A DNA stretch of 64,000 bases from Ashinkailepas kermadecensis (lineage: Eukaryota > Arthropoda > Thecostraca > Neolepadidae): contig JAOTOM010005059.1 of NCBI GenBank assembly GCA_034440615.1, positions 606,001-670,000 of the forward strand. Reading direction: 5' to 3'. The position numbers were made by a program, and so were the translations under genes. Positions 50,733 to 63,832 of this stretch are shown piece after piece. How positions within the stretch are numbered: the first letter of the stretch is position 1; each line of letters starts with the position of its first letter. The notes beneath the pieces are model-generated. The model was not told the origin of the DNA and did not search any database. It saw nothing but the letters and a program-made list of their open reading frames with translations.

Positions 50733-52578
50733 GCACTTATTGTTCTGTCGAGAACAGTGTCCGCCAGCACTCAAATCGCGCTGACTTTTGTTTGCTTGCC
50801 TCAGAAACTTGCCAGAAGTAGCACCTGACGGCGCATGAAATCATTACAGAAACTCGACAAGTCAATGAAGTAATTAGCATTCCATTGTGTAAGGTGCCAG
50901 CGGTGTTTATGATACCCATTCCATGCTTATTGTGTTTCGTGATTTAAATGCCATGCATTTCAGTGAACAAAGTAGAGATGTGCTGTGACAGGTTTTAGTT
51001 CTTGAAAATCGAAAGCCCACTGCTCCGTTTCTCATTCGGCGTACCGATTAAGCTGCGTTTATTAGTGAACGAATGAAACATGTCGCGCATCCAGTGACCA
51101 GTTTCATTGGCACATCATCTGGAGCTGGTACAGTCGTACAAAGTGAGTGCGGAGCGTGTGATTCGTGTGCTCACATGCAATGGCCCAGTTCGTGCTCCTC
51201 AATAGTCATTTAATCATCGTGCGAGAGAAGCATAAATTAGCTGGACACTTGGCCATGGTTATGAAACAAAGCCGGTGATGATAATTGTACAGATTAGCCG
51301 ACTCAGTTCCAGGAACCGTTGCATAGGCACACCTGGCGATGCTCAACGAGCTCAGCTGTGTCACCACCATCTTGCAAGTGTATCCAAGCAGAGACATTCG
51401 ATTGAATGGGGCAGACCTTGCTGAGCAACCTGATGCTTAGCTATTCTTGTTTGACCACTGACAATTATGAATTGCTTTCGTGGCCGATGAATGACAGATT
51501 GCACGACAGGAGCCATGCGATTGGTTTATGCGACACAAGCTGCTCTGCTCGGTTGGGCAATTCTAGATATGTAGCACGAGTGTTGTAATTCACTCGAGTG
51601 CACTAAATACTGGCCAATTTTGCTATGCTTCACTGTGGGTGGTTCTGGCGTTGATTTATGTTCCTAAATTTGTATTTTATCTCAGCTTATAGTGGACCTT
51701 ACACAAAGTGAGTTAAACTACTAGCAATATCTCTTTTAGGACAGGCTATGGGGAACGAGGCTGACGTAAGCACTGCCATGTCACGTCAATGCATTTCAAA
51801 TAAGCTGCCATGGCAAACAGCATGCTAGTTGCAGTCGGTAAGTAGTAGTCGGCATAGTACAATTGGCAAGATAATAACACGAACATGTGAAAAGCATCTC
51901 TGTTCCTGGATTTCAAATGTAAATTTGCATAAATATGATGCCACAGTCCTAGCTTCATTTTCTGTGTGGAAGAACGCAACACAATGCTTAAATTTTATCG
52001 GTAAGTCAGTCAACCTACGCTTAAAATATATCGCTGAAGAGCCAGTGACTCAATTGAGCACAGCCCTGCCCCTTAATCGGCAAACTTTAGCATCACCTTA
52101 TCGTTTTGACTGTACTTCAGCGGCTCCACAAGTGGACTGTATCCCTTCTTAGCTCTCGCAGTGCGTCATAGTTTCATAGCCGTCGCAGTGTGGGATTGGT
52201 GCATTTTACCCTCACCGCATTCCGTTTTGAACAAAATAGAGGGGTACGCACACAAAGAAAAAACTGCAACAAATATACGGCATGATGTAGCTGTAGCTTC
52301 GGACATTTAGAGTTGATTGACGCAATGTCTCTATCTCTTTTGGTTGACATTCCAGTTAAGACAAAGCAGTCTTTTTTACCTTCCAGTTCAGATAAAGCAG
52401 GTCAAGCAGGTCAATGTCCATTGCCAATCTTTCTCTTAGCTTTCCAAGCCTGATCGTAAAACAAATAGGATTTTCTGCTCCAACGTTGATGATCTGGCAA
52501 CTGGTCCATAGCCTGGATGATCTGGACGTATCCGAGCACTGCGTCAATTACAATTGTCTATGTCGCCGATGCCTTCAG

Positions 52579-52650
52579 GGTGGAATACCTGGAAATGTGT
52601 GACGAGATGTTGACCATCACCAATGTCGAGACAGACTGTGCCGAGAAAAT
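52579..52650 (+). CDS. Weak candidate for the next oxidase exon
   Basis: GATGCCTTCAG precedes a 72-base segment ending AAAAT/GTAAAT. Its phase-2 entry matches the phase-2 exit of exon 4 and would give SNAR-VEYLEMCDEML, then TITNVETDCAEK. The VEYLE start loosely recalls the LEWLEQLF segment that I believe follows in arthropod Nox proteins. The donor is mediocre and the intron would be about 19 kb, so this is a guess. Confidence 0.25.
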
Positions 52651-53331
52651 GTAAATCAGTGTCATCATATTTTTTTCAACGTTCGATGAAATTCCAACCA
52701 AAAAATTGAAACATTTTTGCAACTTTTGAGAAAATTGGGAAAACATTCTCGACAAAAAAGTCCATTTTTACATCAAATTTGAAGACAACGAGCGCATCAG
52801 AAATGAAACGAACGTGCAAAGTTATCCTGGTGTTGCATTTTACATGGTAATAGTCTGTATTTTAGCATTCAGAGTCTTGGATGCATGCGCATTCCAGGCA
52901 TATTTCTATGATCTGCAGCCCGATATTAAGCTAAAACCTGGAATGCTTTTAGAGGACATGAGTTGCCACTATGTGTATTTTGGATTTTCAAAGATATTAA
53001 TTAGTTGAAAAGCGAGGTGAAAAACGTTTGTCTACTATAGACCTCTATGTAACCTGGAGATCTGACCTGAGGTCACTATTTTTGTTATGTTCAAGCATGT
53101 GTCTATGCACTCACCTTTAACTTTTGATTGTATCTTGCATGGTTTGTTAATTATAAACGTTTCATGGTTTGTTAATTACAAGCGTTTCAATGTAAACATA
53201 CAAATCGTATTGAGGCGAGGTCGTAAATTGAGATTTGATCTCCGGTACGTTGGGATGCAGAAATCGAATTGCTTGCAACAGTGTGTATTCATCACGTTAG
53301 GCGCCATGAGCGGACAATACTGGTGGCGCCG

Positions 53332-53370
53332 CTCCGGTGGTGGGTTTCCGAAGGAACGCCACCACCGGAG
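53332..53370. other. Perfect 12-bp inverted repeat
   Basis: CTCCGGTGGTGG and CCACCACCGGAG flank a 15-base loop, giving a very stable GC-rich hairpin. Confidence 0.8.
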
Positions 53371-54966
53371 TGGGTTTGCCATGATTAACACCAAATTCGA
53401 GTTTCTACAGGAGGTGCAAGCAATTTCCAATGGCCAAATTTGAGCAAGATTTAGACAAGCTCGCTTATGATGAATAATTAGTTTGATTATCGAATCATTT
53501 CATTATGTCGCTTTGTCCTCAAAGTGAATTGGTAGCAATTGGCCACCCATCTTCTTGTAATAAAAATCCATCATGCAGCTTCTGTGTAATATGCTGACAA
53601 TTGCCAATGTTCTTAACTAAACGAAAATCGAATGTAATACCTTTTGATATCATATTGAATTGCTTCCATGAAGTTGCAACCCTTTCATTTTTTTGCACTA
53701 AGTTTATTGACTTGTATCCCATTATCACCTTCAATTCATTTAAGATTTATATCAGATGTTCTACATTCGTGAGTGAATTCGAAATGGTCCAAAACAGCCC
53801 GGCATAAAATCAGCTGCCTTGTGATGCCATAGTCTACTTTTAACAGACATTTAACCTCGTCACTTTTCACTTAAAAATAGACATCAGCATTTTGACAAGA
53901 GGCTTTCAGGCATTATCGAGGATCTGGGATGGCGCGATAACCGCCAAGAGCCGACATTGGCCGTTCAGAGGACCCGTAGAGCCGCCGAGCGGCGGCACGG
54001 AAAACAAGACAGTTCCAGCAACATCAATCAGTTCCAACATCAATACCAAGCAGCATCGGCTCTGCCACGCCAAAATTGTGTAGGGAAAATTCACAGTTGT
54101 AGATGCATTCTTTCCATTCAACGCCCATGAGTGTAATGCTCTCGAACAATATCGAGGGCACCTGTTGGCCTCAACTCCAGTGGTGTCGGAGATAATGCCA
54201 GACACATCGCTTAGCATTTCAAATATGAAAATATGCCTGTAACTTGGACGTTGGGGTCCATTGGCGTGCATGGAATAGTGTCGCACGTGGCCAGGCCGTC
54301 AGTGGCGGCCGGTCGGCGGCGGGCCGCGGCCGCGCACCAATGGCGGAGGAATACCAGAATATAGCTGCAGAAGACAAGTCGAAATTTGAATATTGTTGTA
54401 ATATATCAGTGCAAGTGCCATGTAAAATTAACATCCGAAGGCAAGGTAACCTTTATAAATGCACTTCGCATCATGTTTTATGGAGACAAAGTCTCATATA
54501 TTGCACTTATATTTTTCGCACACACACAGGATCAGGATGGCATCAGGAGCCTTACTGTTTTCTTTCTTTAGCTAGGGATCCTCGATATCCGCATTGCCAT
54601 TGCGTCTGACGCCTTACGGGGTTTGGAAAGATCTGCACATTTTTTTCAAAGCGATATCATGCACGGTTCCCGAGGTCCTTCTGAACATTTTACGGGTGCC
54701 AAGCCGACTCCTCCCGCGCACTGCTAGGATTAAATCTGGATGTGTTGCTGCCAGTAGCTGATAATGTAGCCCAGGCGCCATCTAACTGGCAGTGTGCTCT
54801 CCTGTCGCTGTGTTCAGATGGGCTGATACACCGGTGACGGATTGCCGGATCATAACGCCAGTCAGCCTGCGCTCATGACAACGAAACTCGAATCCCACGC
54901 CCTCCAGCCACTCCGCGTGGACGAAGTTATTGTTCAGCGGCGTTACGCAATAGTCTATGCGTATTC

Positions 54967-55312
54967 AGAATATGGCGAGCAGTCCAAGATGCCATCCTGG
55001 AAAATTATAAATATGGCGAGCAGTCCAAGCTGTCATCCGGGGGGACTAGAAATATGGCGAGCAGTCCGAACTGCCATCCGGGGCGACTATAAATATGGCG
55101 AGCAGTCCAAGCTGCCATCCTGGGCGACTATAAATATAGCGAACAGTGCAAGCTGTCATCCGGGGCGACTCGAAATATGTCGAGTAGCCCAAACTGCCAT
55201 CAGGGGCGACAATAAATATGTCGAGTAGTCCAAACTGCCATCCCGGGCGACTAGGAATATGGCGAGCAGTCCAAGCTGCCATCCGGGGGTCTAGTAATAT
55301 GACGAACAGTCC
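54967..55312. repeat. About 42-bp tandem repeat, about 8 copies
   Basis: AATATGGCGAGCAGTCCAAG and CTGCCATCCGGGGCGACTA alternate with 41-43 base spacing and moderate divergence (GTCGAGTAG, GACGAACAG variants). Confidence 0.85.
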
Positions 55313-57582
55313 AAACTGCCACCCGCGGTTGCTGGAAACCACGTCATCGACCTTTTTTAAAGCCTTTGTAACCAATACTTGCACCCATGCCACAGATTAA
55401 TTGACGAAAGATGTTCTCTGTCACTTTGCCTGTTGTGACGATTGAGCTAGGTTTCGAATGCGACACAACACTCGTTTAGAGAATCGTAGTTTTTAACTCC
55501 GGGCTTAGCTGATGTGGCAAGCATAGTAAAACACAACTTAATAAGTTTGCTTGAGAAAAAGAAATGGCAACAATTTGTTTCAAATGAGTATATTTCGATT
55601 AAAATATTAATCGTCGCCATGGTAATGATGGCATTCTGGTCATAGAATATGGGGAATCATCAAGGTCACTTGATGAATTTCACAAATGAGTACCTTAATT
55701 TATTTTGTTTGCATAGCAATCAAACGATTCCGATCACATTCGAAACGGCTGTAGCTTGAAATAATTGCCAATTCATTAATTGTCACCCATAAATTGGAAG
55801 TTGTTTAAAACTCAGGACTTCAGAAGTTATCACATTTTGTACTCAGACATTGTAATCACAACTGGTTATATTTATGACAACTGATGATATGTAAGAACAA
55901 AGATTATGCTCGTAGCGCTACTATTCTAAATTGCATGCACACATGTATCATGTAGAGCAACATGCCACTGGTATAATTGTGTAGTTGCCTTGTCTGCTTA
56001 CCATGCATTGTATTTATGGTATTTATTGTGAAAGCACATTTTTGTTATGCAACATGAATGTACAGAATTTGCTTCCAAATTGTGAATTTCAAAACCACTG
56101 CAAACTAGGACTGATTACGAAGACAGCCATTGAGGACCACTACAAGCTGCGACTGTTTGCGAAACCAGATGTAATAAAGCTTAAGAGTACTTAACAGCAG
56201 GAAATGGAGCAGGTGAGTATGAATGGATACTATCGCATTGAACCCTTGGTGGATCCCTTGATCCCAAATGCGCCCTCTCAGGTAGAAATACCGGCCAAAC
56301 GCATCCTCGCGGGTGGAAACGCCAACTAAATACGCCCTCCCGGGCGGGAACGTCGGCCAAATGCGCTCGGAAGGCAACAAATAACATTCAGAAGCGTTGG
56401 ACTGTGCTGCCAAGAATTGTTCAATGGCGTAGGCGTGCCAAATTATGTCTGATATGTTGCTGGGACGCATGTGAAGCTAGTGAACATGGTACAGCCATCA
56501 CAGGATTGGATAACCTGCCTGGCAAGTCGGCTAACGTGTTCGTAAATAATTTTAATGGTCATCCCAAAGACAGGGGCCATTGTATCTCAATTCCCTGGTC
56601 GACAGACTTTTCATTTTAAAATGAGAAGCGATTGGGGTCGAGAATTGCCATGCATTTGTAGTTATCTCATAATACCAGTTCAGTTCGGTTTGCAATTCCA
56701 GTCCCAAGCGATGCCTGATGAATACTGTTTCCATATATTGTGTGCGTGTGCTCGTGTGCTCTCTGTGCCGGTCCTTGGAGACTGTGCCCTCTCCCACCTT
56801 AGTGGCGCAGTGGCCCCATGCATCTGGTTCGCTTGGCCACGCAACGCTTTTATCTTTACTAAGTCCACTATGTTCAGAATGTTGTGAAATAAACCCCGAC
56901 AATAACCGAGTGATCAAAGCTGTTGCATGTGGTGCGGAACATTGAAAGCCTTAGCATATGCATACTGCATGGTGTCCGGTGTATGCGTGTCCAAGACAAA
57001 ACAAACAAACAAAAAACATTGAAAGCGATGCACGAACAACCGTCCGAAATGAACCAACAAATATTTCGATTGGGCGCGGACAGCATGCTCTGGCTGCCAT
57101 GTCGCATTCGGCAGCCCCGAAAGCGCCGATTTGCATCGCTCTCCGTCGGACAATGTGTGACGAGTTGCATAACACTTGGGTACCCATTGAGCGCGCATCG
57201 CCGCACAGTGTCGCCAGGCCAGGTCGGGGCCCGGCACGGTCCGACGCCATTCCGGGCGCTCTCTCACGACGCCGGCGTCCCCGGGCCGGGAAAAACGGGC
57301 GCGCTTCGTGTCGTGTGATGTATGGCAGGCAGGTCGGCAGCCGGCTGGTCTGATTGGCCCTCCCGGCTGCAGTGGAGGGCGCCGCGTGCACCGTCCCCCT
57401 CCCCTCCCCTGCTCGACCGACCGACCGAGCGAGCGACCGAGCGACCGACCGTGCCCCGGATCAGTAATAATCCCGCACCGATCGGTGATTTACAGCGTAT
57501 TTTCGAGGCTGTGCCGGCGCGGCTGGTCGCCGAGACTGCGCCTCGTCTGCGGTCGTTGAAGGAACGGTACCGGTCGGCTCTG
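55313..57582. other. No supported gene
   Basis: AT-rich to about 57050, then CpG-rich. Short overlapping frames on both strands have no motif support. Confidence 0.45.
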
Positions 57583-57915
57583 ACTGGCTCCGACTGGCTC
57601 CGGCCGGCTCCGCCCAGCTCCGGCTGGCTCCGGCTGGCTCCAACTGGCTCTGGCTGGCTCCGGCTGGCTCCGGCCAGCTCCGACTAGCTCCGGCCAGCTC
57701 CGACTGGCTCCGGCCAGCTCCGACTGGCTCCGGCCAGCTCCGACTGGCTCCGGCCAGCTCCGACTGGCTCCGGCCAGCTCCGACTGGCTCCGACTGGCTC
57801 CGACTGGCTCCGATTGGCTCCGGCCGGCTCCGGCCCGCTTTGGCCAGCTCCGGCCAGCTCTGGCCAGCTCCGGCCAGCTACGGCCAGCTCCGGCCGGCTC
57901 CGGCTGGCTCCGGCC
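57583..57915. repeat. 10-bp array, about 33 copies
   Basis: The unit is CTCCGGCTGG with CTCCGACTGG and CTCCGGCCAG variants. In the centre a 20-bp higher-order unit (CTCCGACTGGCTCCGGCCAG) is repeated about six times. Confidence 0.9.
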
Positions 57916-59425
57916 GCTGTCAGTCACTGCCCGTTGCTTCGGTCACTGCCGTTCACTGACGGTCACCGCCAGCGATCGATGTCACCGCCATGCTCCCCAG
58001 ACCACACCGTCACCAATGGCGTGCAATAGCTCGGTGTTTCACTGGATCACTTCAAACATTGCCATCCAACTGTAGTCTGTGTTGGCGGATATCACTAGCC
58101 TTTCTAGCCGTGCTCGTCAAGCAGTGTCAGTTAGTGAAGTCTTCTTCCAGGGGGCGTGCTAGTCACTTCAAGCTATGCTAGACAAATTGACAAACCAGTA
58201 AATGGTGAGCGCTCTCGGTCTGTGTTGGTCAGCATGGGCCGCCAATGCCACTCATGTATAGCCACTCGCAGAGTGGGGTACTTCCAGTGGAAATATCAGT
58301 CGGGTACCAGCACGAGCCCAGATATACATCATTATTGTTTCCAGCGGAGGTATCAGTCTATGTCCATCACTGCCAGCGGGCAATGCCGATCATTACATGA
58401 CGCTACATATCACTGTTTTTCTCGGTTTATCGCGGCTGGTCGGTGATGGCCTCTGACCCTGCAACTGTCTCGCGCTTCCAGCAGGTCAGATCACATCTGC
58501 GGAGGGGGAACACGGCCGTCCACATATCGGTCGGCCGTGATTCGCTCGTGCTGCAATGGCACGTCCGCCGCTTGTTATCACCCGGCGCGGTACCTGGCCC
58601 TCAGTCCGAGCCAATTATGGCCGGGTTCCGGCAGCTGTCGTTTCAGCCCGGTCGGTCCGTTCGACGGTTCGGGAAACCGGGGGCGGCGTCGGCGTCATGC
58701 GGCGGCGTCCGGGCGCCGACGCCGCGCCACCGGTCGCGCCCGTCTGCGCGTGATGCGCCTCGACACACCGCTAATTACACCCGCGGCACACTGCAATCTG
58801 CGGCCGGTCGAAAACAAAGGAAAGTCGCGCCTCATCCCGGCCGAACTGCACCGTCTTCGCGCAGCCGCCGGCGGCGGAGACAGAGCCGCCTCCGCGTCGT
58901 CGCCATCGGCGGAGCCCGAGCCGCAGTGAACGCCGACACCGGCCTGCCGGAGACTGCAGCCGCTCATAGGACGCCAGCACCGCGGCACACGGCGCGGCGG
59001 CCGCCGTTCACCGTAAACTGCCGCCACGGCTGTGTGGGCGCAGTTTATGGCTGATGAGGCCAACTATCTGGCGATATTATCGCGCCGCGGCACACGCCTG
59101 GCAATTATCTGATAGCTCACCGGCAACGACAGGGCGGCCGGTGCTGCAGACGGCGACAGCGGTGACGTGTGGTCTGAGACGCGGGCCCGGACCAACTGGG
59201 CGCCTGCCTGGTTTCGTGTTGTGTGTGTGAGAAACGATCGAACGGCGCGGTAAATCAAGTCGATCAATGCGTCCAAATTGGGCTGCCGTAGATAGTGACA
59301 TGCAAAGCTAAGTTTTCCGACTACTTTCGAGAGCCTTTGCGTATAATTCTACCTTAGTTTAATTGCTCATTGTGGGAGCTGCCAACACGCACCGGACCAC
59401 AGGCTCTCAATCGGGCAAATTTCCC

Positions 59426-59456
<31 letters not shown>

Positions 59457-61730
59457 GAGTAGAAATGAATGGGTGGGAAGATGAAGATACATGCACACAC
59501 ACGTGCATATTAATGCGTGACACTTTTGTTCGTTTTGAAAGGGGAAATTGAGACGTGCTATCAGAAAGAGGAGGCACCTGAAGAGGGAAAAGCATTACAG
59601 CAGAGAAATGAATATGCTGGTTGTGGTGTACCCATCAAATAACTTTGCTCCAAATGTGTTAACATCACCAGAATTGCATATGCACATTCAGGAATGTAGG
59701 CCTGGAAACTTCAGAATGGCAGATTAAAAAGGAAGAAGTCCGATCAAGAAAAATGGAACCTGGATCAGGATATTGTAAATTCTTGCTTGAGCTCGTCGAG
59801 GAGAAGATCGGTTGAGCGGAAAGTGGAGGTTCGCTCGGAATTGTGTATTCAACTTTAATCGAACACAATATTTAGATGATTTGCTTGAAATTTTCAGTGT
59901 GCCATGCCACACCAATATTTTTGGCGTAACGGTTAGCCTAGTCTAACGGCCGTCCTATCTACCTGATGAAAGTCAACACTGTTGTGCGCATAAATCGTTG
60001 TAAAGGAACTTGTCGTTATAGAATAGGCGGCAAGTACATCGTTGTCTTTTAAGCTACATGGGGTTATATAACCACACAATGACCTTTTTATGACGAATTA
60101 ATTTCCCCTTGAAATGCACTATGCATAAGAGTGTGCATGGGTGTGTGTAGATGTGTGTTCGTGGGGGAGTGACGCTGATGAGTAGTGATGCATTCAAAGC
60201 AATCTGAATGATTACTGTGATTCATGATTCGAAACGCAGTGGTCTTCTTTTCTGTCTGATAACTGATTGATTACAATTTCTGGCAAATGGCGTTACGCAT
60301 GAGTTGATCGTTTGATGTGAATTTGTCTGCTACGTTACAAACTGCGCTGGCTTGGGAAATGCATTCGTTGTCGAGAATACCAGCGTCGGACACAAAGGAT
60401 GGGATTCGCTCTCGTTGAATTGTAGATAATCTCATGGACACCTTAACGTATTCATATTGTTCCTCAGTTGAGTTGTGAAATAGATAATTGCCTTATGAAC
60501 AGGGGTAGCTGCTCCTCCAAAGGCTCGTGCTGCCATTCAGTTTATTATCTCCATCGTTCAACAATTACAAGGACGAGCACTGCTGCAGCAGTACTTTCTA
60601 CACCCCATCAGTTCCGGTGAAAACATGCAAATCAACTTAATTCATTCATCTCTCCTTCAATTATTCCTGGATTGATCAACTGGTTCTCGTTGGCCGTCAA
60701 GACTTATGTACGTGTTTCGAAGAACATTGGTAGTTGCAGATATTGCAAGCAGCAAGGCCTTCCCGTTAAAGTTGCAGATATTGCAAGCAGCGAGGTCTTC
60801 CCGTTAAACATGGAGTCGCTGCGAAAAAGACTGTTGACATGCGCTTCCATTGCGCTAACCATGCAATGCATTTGCAGACAAAGAATCGTTAACTTTGCAG
60901 CGGGCCATTACCTAAGGAATTTCATCCTGAATTGCTTGTTAATCACCCAGCTCCATGTATAGCATTTCTGTGCAGGGAGTAAAGTGTTAGGGACTGCAGC
61001 CTTTGCCTTTGCTGCACACCATTCACGCTATTTCGCGGTTCATCCACCTCAAGCCGACGCCTCCTGGTCTATCAGTCTGCCAGAGAAATGAGCAACTCAC
61101 CTGCGTCATAGCGATTTAGTTCGTGCCTAGTTATGTCACTTTCGTCATGGCATATACATGGTCCATGCCTATATACATGGTCCATTTTCGTCATGGCATA
61201 TATATGGTCCATGCCACGCCGCTGAAGTTAGGATCCGCGATAGCACACCGTAGCCTGGGTCCTAATTTAAGACGGCTGCAAATGTTGCCAAGGCACAATA
61301 GTTCTCGTGCCACAACGCTTCCTGGGAGTCTCTTCTTTTTTCACGCGGTCTGTTTTGTAGTCATGCCACCTATTGCACTGAACACACGGTAGTTGATCTG
61401 CCGTTTCGGAGATGGTCTGAAATGGGAGCTTATCTATACACCGTAGTGTATGTAGTGTAGTATTGTGTAGTGTTGCTGCTTTCAAGCATGCGCGCGAGTA
61501 GTCGCGATTTTCAGTTCCCAACATCTCTTTGGTCACAAAGGATGTCTGCGAGCCTCGTCATGAAACCTCGCTACGAACATCGCTGGACCACGTAGTGTGC
61601 TGCCGAGCCCGGGCACTCAGTAAATTCACCAGACAGTTCACGCGTCGTAAAATCAATCACCTCGATCACCATACTCGATTAGTTCATCCTGATTGTCGAT
61701 TGGTGTCGGGAGGAAACGGCGAGATGCTGA
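57916..61730. other. No supported gene; CpG-rich patch at 58440-59280 and a poly-G run at about 59431-59453
   Basis: The CpG-rich patch yields a plus-strand frame of about 200 codons without domains. The G run, over 20 bases, is a probable length-variable site. 59460-61700 is AT-balanced and featureless to me. Confidence 0.45.
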
Positions 61731-61878
61731 CCCGAGGGCCGACCCGAGGGCCGACCCGAGGTCCGACCCGAGGTCCGACCCGAGGTCCGACCCGAGGTCC
61801 GACCCGAGGTCCGACCCGAGGTCCGACCCGAGGTCCGACCCGAGGGCCGACCCGAGGTCCGACCCGAGGTCCGACCCT
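61731..61878. repeat. 12-bp array, about 12 copies
   Basis: The unit is GACCCGAGGTCC or GACCCGAGGGCC. It codes DPRS on plus, and the minus strand reads VGPR. Each unit is partly palindromic around GGTCC/GGACC. Confidence 0.9.
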
Positions 61879-62420
61879 CCACAGAGCCGTTCCTATAGCG
61901 GCCGCGGCGCCGACGCCGGCAGTCGCCTGACGTGGCGGTTCGCGCGGCCTGCTCTCCAGCGGCGGTCCGTGCGCGGCGGACTCTCCACGGCACGACGACT
62001 GCCGCCACTGCCGCCGCCGTCGGCCGCGATGATGGGCAGCCTCGGGAACGGGCGCGTCATCCCGTCCTCTGACCGACTCTCGCCGGCTCGGCTCCCACAG
62101 CAGAGCGCCGGTGGTGGTGGTGGGGGGAGAGGCATTGTGTCGGTGGTCGGCACATTGTGGGCGGACGGCTGCCGTCACCCCCCCTTCAGCTGCCCCGCAC
62201 ACACACACGTCTGGCGGCACATCCAGGGCTCCAGGCTCGTGGCGCAGCTTTGCGCGTGAAGTGGCGCTAGTGAGCGCCTGCACGTCGCGTACCCTCGTCA
62301 CTCGCACACACCCCTCACACCCATGGCAGCTCGACAGCTGCGGTGTTCATGAATTGCACGGTCAACTTATCCGAATGCAGCGGTCTAGAAAACCCACTTG
62401 TCGACGCTGCCGGCGCTCTG
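61879..62420. other. CpG-rich, no supported gene
   Basis: Open frames on both strands come from high GC content. There is no splice or domain evidence. Confidence 0.4.
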
Positions 62421-62545
62421 TCGCCGCTCGTGCAGCGCGTGAGGTCCTCTGTCGCCGCTCGTGCAGCGCGTGAGGTCCTCTGTCGCCGCTCGTGCAGCGC
62501 GTGAGGTCCTCTGTCGCCGCTCGTGCAGCGCGTGAGGACTTCTGT
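62421..62545. repeat. 31-bp tandem repeat, 4 copies
   Basis: TCGCCGCTCGTGCAGCGCGT starts at 62421 and recurs every 31 bases with almost no divergence. Confidence 0.9.
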
Positions 62546-62865
62546 CACCGGCGCCAAGTCAGGCAGTCAGGCCCTCTTCAAGGGAGCTCTTTGGCTGGCG
62601 CAATATGATGACACTATTTACTTCATCATTTCACGACCGAGGTGACCAGCAAGCACCTCTTTCACAGTTCGCGAAACTTGCATAAGCATTACGTCATACT
62701 TTGGCGGTTTGAGCTTCACTGATGACCTGCTATTTATACGAATATTATGGTGTCCCTCCTGGCATCACGTTCGAGTTTGAAAACGCTTTTGCACAACCAC
62801 CCTCCACTTTCCTCAGGCAAAGTAGTTTGCTGAAGTGTGGTCAGATTGCATATATATGCATGTAT

Positions 62866-62867
<2 letters not shown>
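62546..62867. other. Unassigned spacer
   Basis: No gene or element is recognised between the 31-bp array and the CA-rich microsatellite. Confidence 0.4.
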
Positions 62868-62903
<36 letters not shown>

Positions 62904-62976
62904 GCACACACGCACACACGCACACACGCACACACGCACACACGCACACACGCACACACGCACACACGCACACACG

Positions 62977-63008
<32 letters not shown>

Positions 63009-63182
63009 TACACACACACCTACACACACACGCACATCTGCGCACGCACACCTGCGCACGCACACCTGCGCACGCACACCTGCGCACGCACACCTGCGCA
63101 CGCACACCTGCGCACGCACACACCTACGCACGCACACACCTACGCACGCACGCACCTACGCACGCACGCATCTACGCACGCA

Positions 63183-63239
<57 letters not shown>
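62868..63239. repeat. Compound (CA)n, CACGCA, 14-bp and (AT)n microsatellite
   Basis: Runs of CA pass to CACGCACA repeats, then to a 14-bp CGCACACCTGCGCA unit (63040-63120), then to CTACGCACGCAC, and end in (TA)n at 63184-63239, directly touching the tail of the Penelope-like element. Confidence 0.9.
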
Positions 63240-63246
<7 letters not shown>

Positions 63247-63309
63247 AGTTATCCATAGACAAATATGAATGATGATGGATGATGAAAACAAACAAATTAT
63301 GTGGAGATG

Positions 63310-63360
63310 ATTTTAATGTAAACGTTTCGACCTCAATAGGTCTTCATCAGTACAAAACAT
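63310..63360 (-). ncRNA. Hammerhead ribozyme-like motif in the Penelope tail
   Basis: On the minus strand: CTGATGA (63344-63350), a stem GACCT-ATTG-AGGTC, then GAAAC and GTT. The bases flanking the core can pair (TGTA before CTGATGA with TACA after the presumed cleavage point). Stem III would be only ACGT, self-complementary, as in dimer-acting ribozymes of retroelements. One extra A between CTGATGA and stem II departs from the canonical core, so activity is uncertain. Confidence 0.45.
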
Positions 63361-63418
63361 AGAGCACAACTGCAGACAATATCAAGCAGGCAACAAGTCA
63401 CATTTTCTGCCGTAATAA

Positions 63419-63832
63419 TCAAGTGCTAATTCGTGTTCGGCTCTTCGCAATAGATAATCTCGCTGCAGGTCCTGTCCAGGTAACAAAACCGACTCTTGAA
63501 TTGATCGTGTCGCGTGTGCATATATGTGCTGCCTCTAATGCTTTTCTTGTTCGTTTTTTGGTATTCTTCTCTAAAGCTCTTACATCATCCCATTTTGGTA
63601 GATTTTCACACTCGTCGATATGGACCACAATGGCACTGCACTGCCTATGATATCTCGCATCGCGTTTGTGTTCATTCATTCGCGCCTGAATCCCCCTTCC
63701 GGTTTCCTCAACATATGATTTTGAGCAACCGGAACAAGGAATTTCGTATACTACACTATTAGATAGCATGGGACCACTAGCAGATTTACCAGTGACGATG
63801 TCGTCCACTTTCGTCCCGGAATTTATGGACAC
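63419..63832 (-). pseudogene. GIY-YIG endonuclease domain of a Penelope-like element
   Basis: The open segment reads VVYEIPCSGCSKSYVEETGR, then GIQARMNEHKRDARYHRQCS and later AIVVHIDECENLPKWDDV. The Y-IPC-x2-C, ETGR-x4-R and EHKRD blocks match Penelope GIY-YIG domains, including the Cys residues typical of them. At the block usually reading YVGETGR the Gly is Glu, which probably harms the active site. Upstream, short CCGTTGGAG-type duplications at 63840-63895 break the frame, so the copy is likely dead. Confidence 0.75.

Larger units (their letters stand above)
50733..54966. other. AT-rich intron or intergenic sequence
   Basis: Contains a candidate exon (52579-52650) and a perfect hairpin (53332-53370). 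An open segment at 52742-52845 (KKVHFYIKFEDNERIR, then NETNVQSYPGVAFYM before GTAATA) looks mildly protein-like, but it lacks a convincing acceptor. Nothing else is recognised. Confidence 0.4.

Noticed and set aside
54530..54560. An EF-hand exon starting CACACACAG/GATCAGGATGGC (DQDGIRSL)
   Set aside because: The acceptor follows a CA run, the phase does not fit the preceding candidate exon, and the frame stops soon after without a donor.
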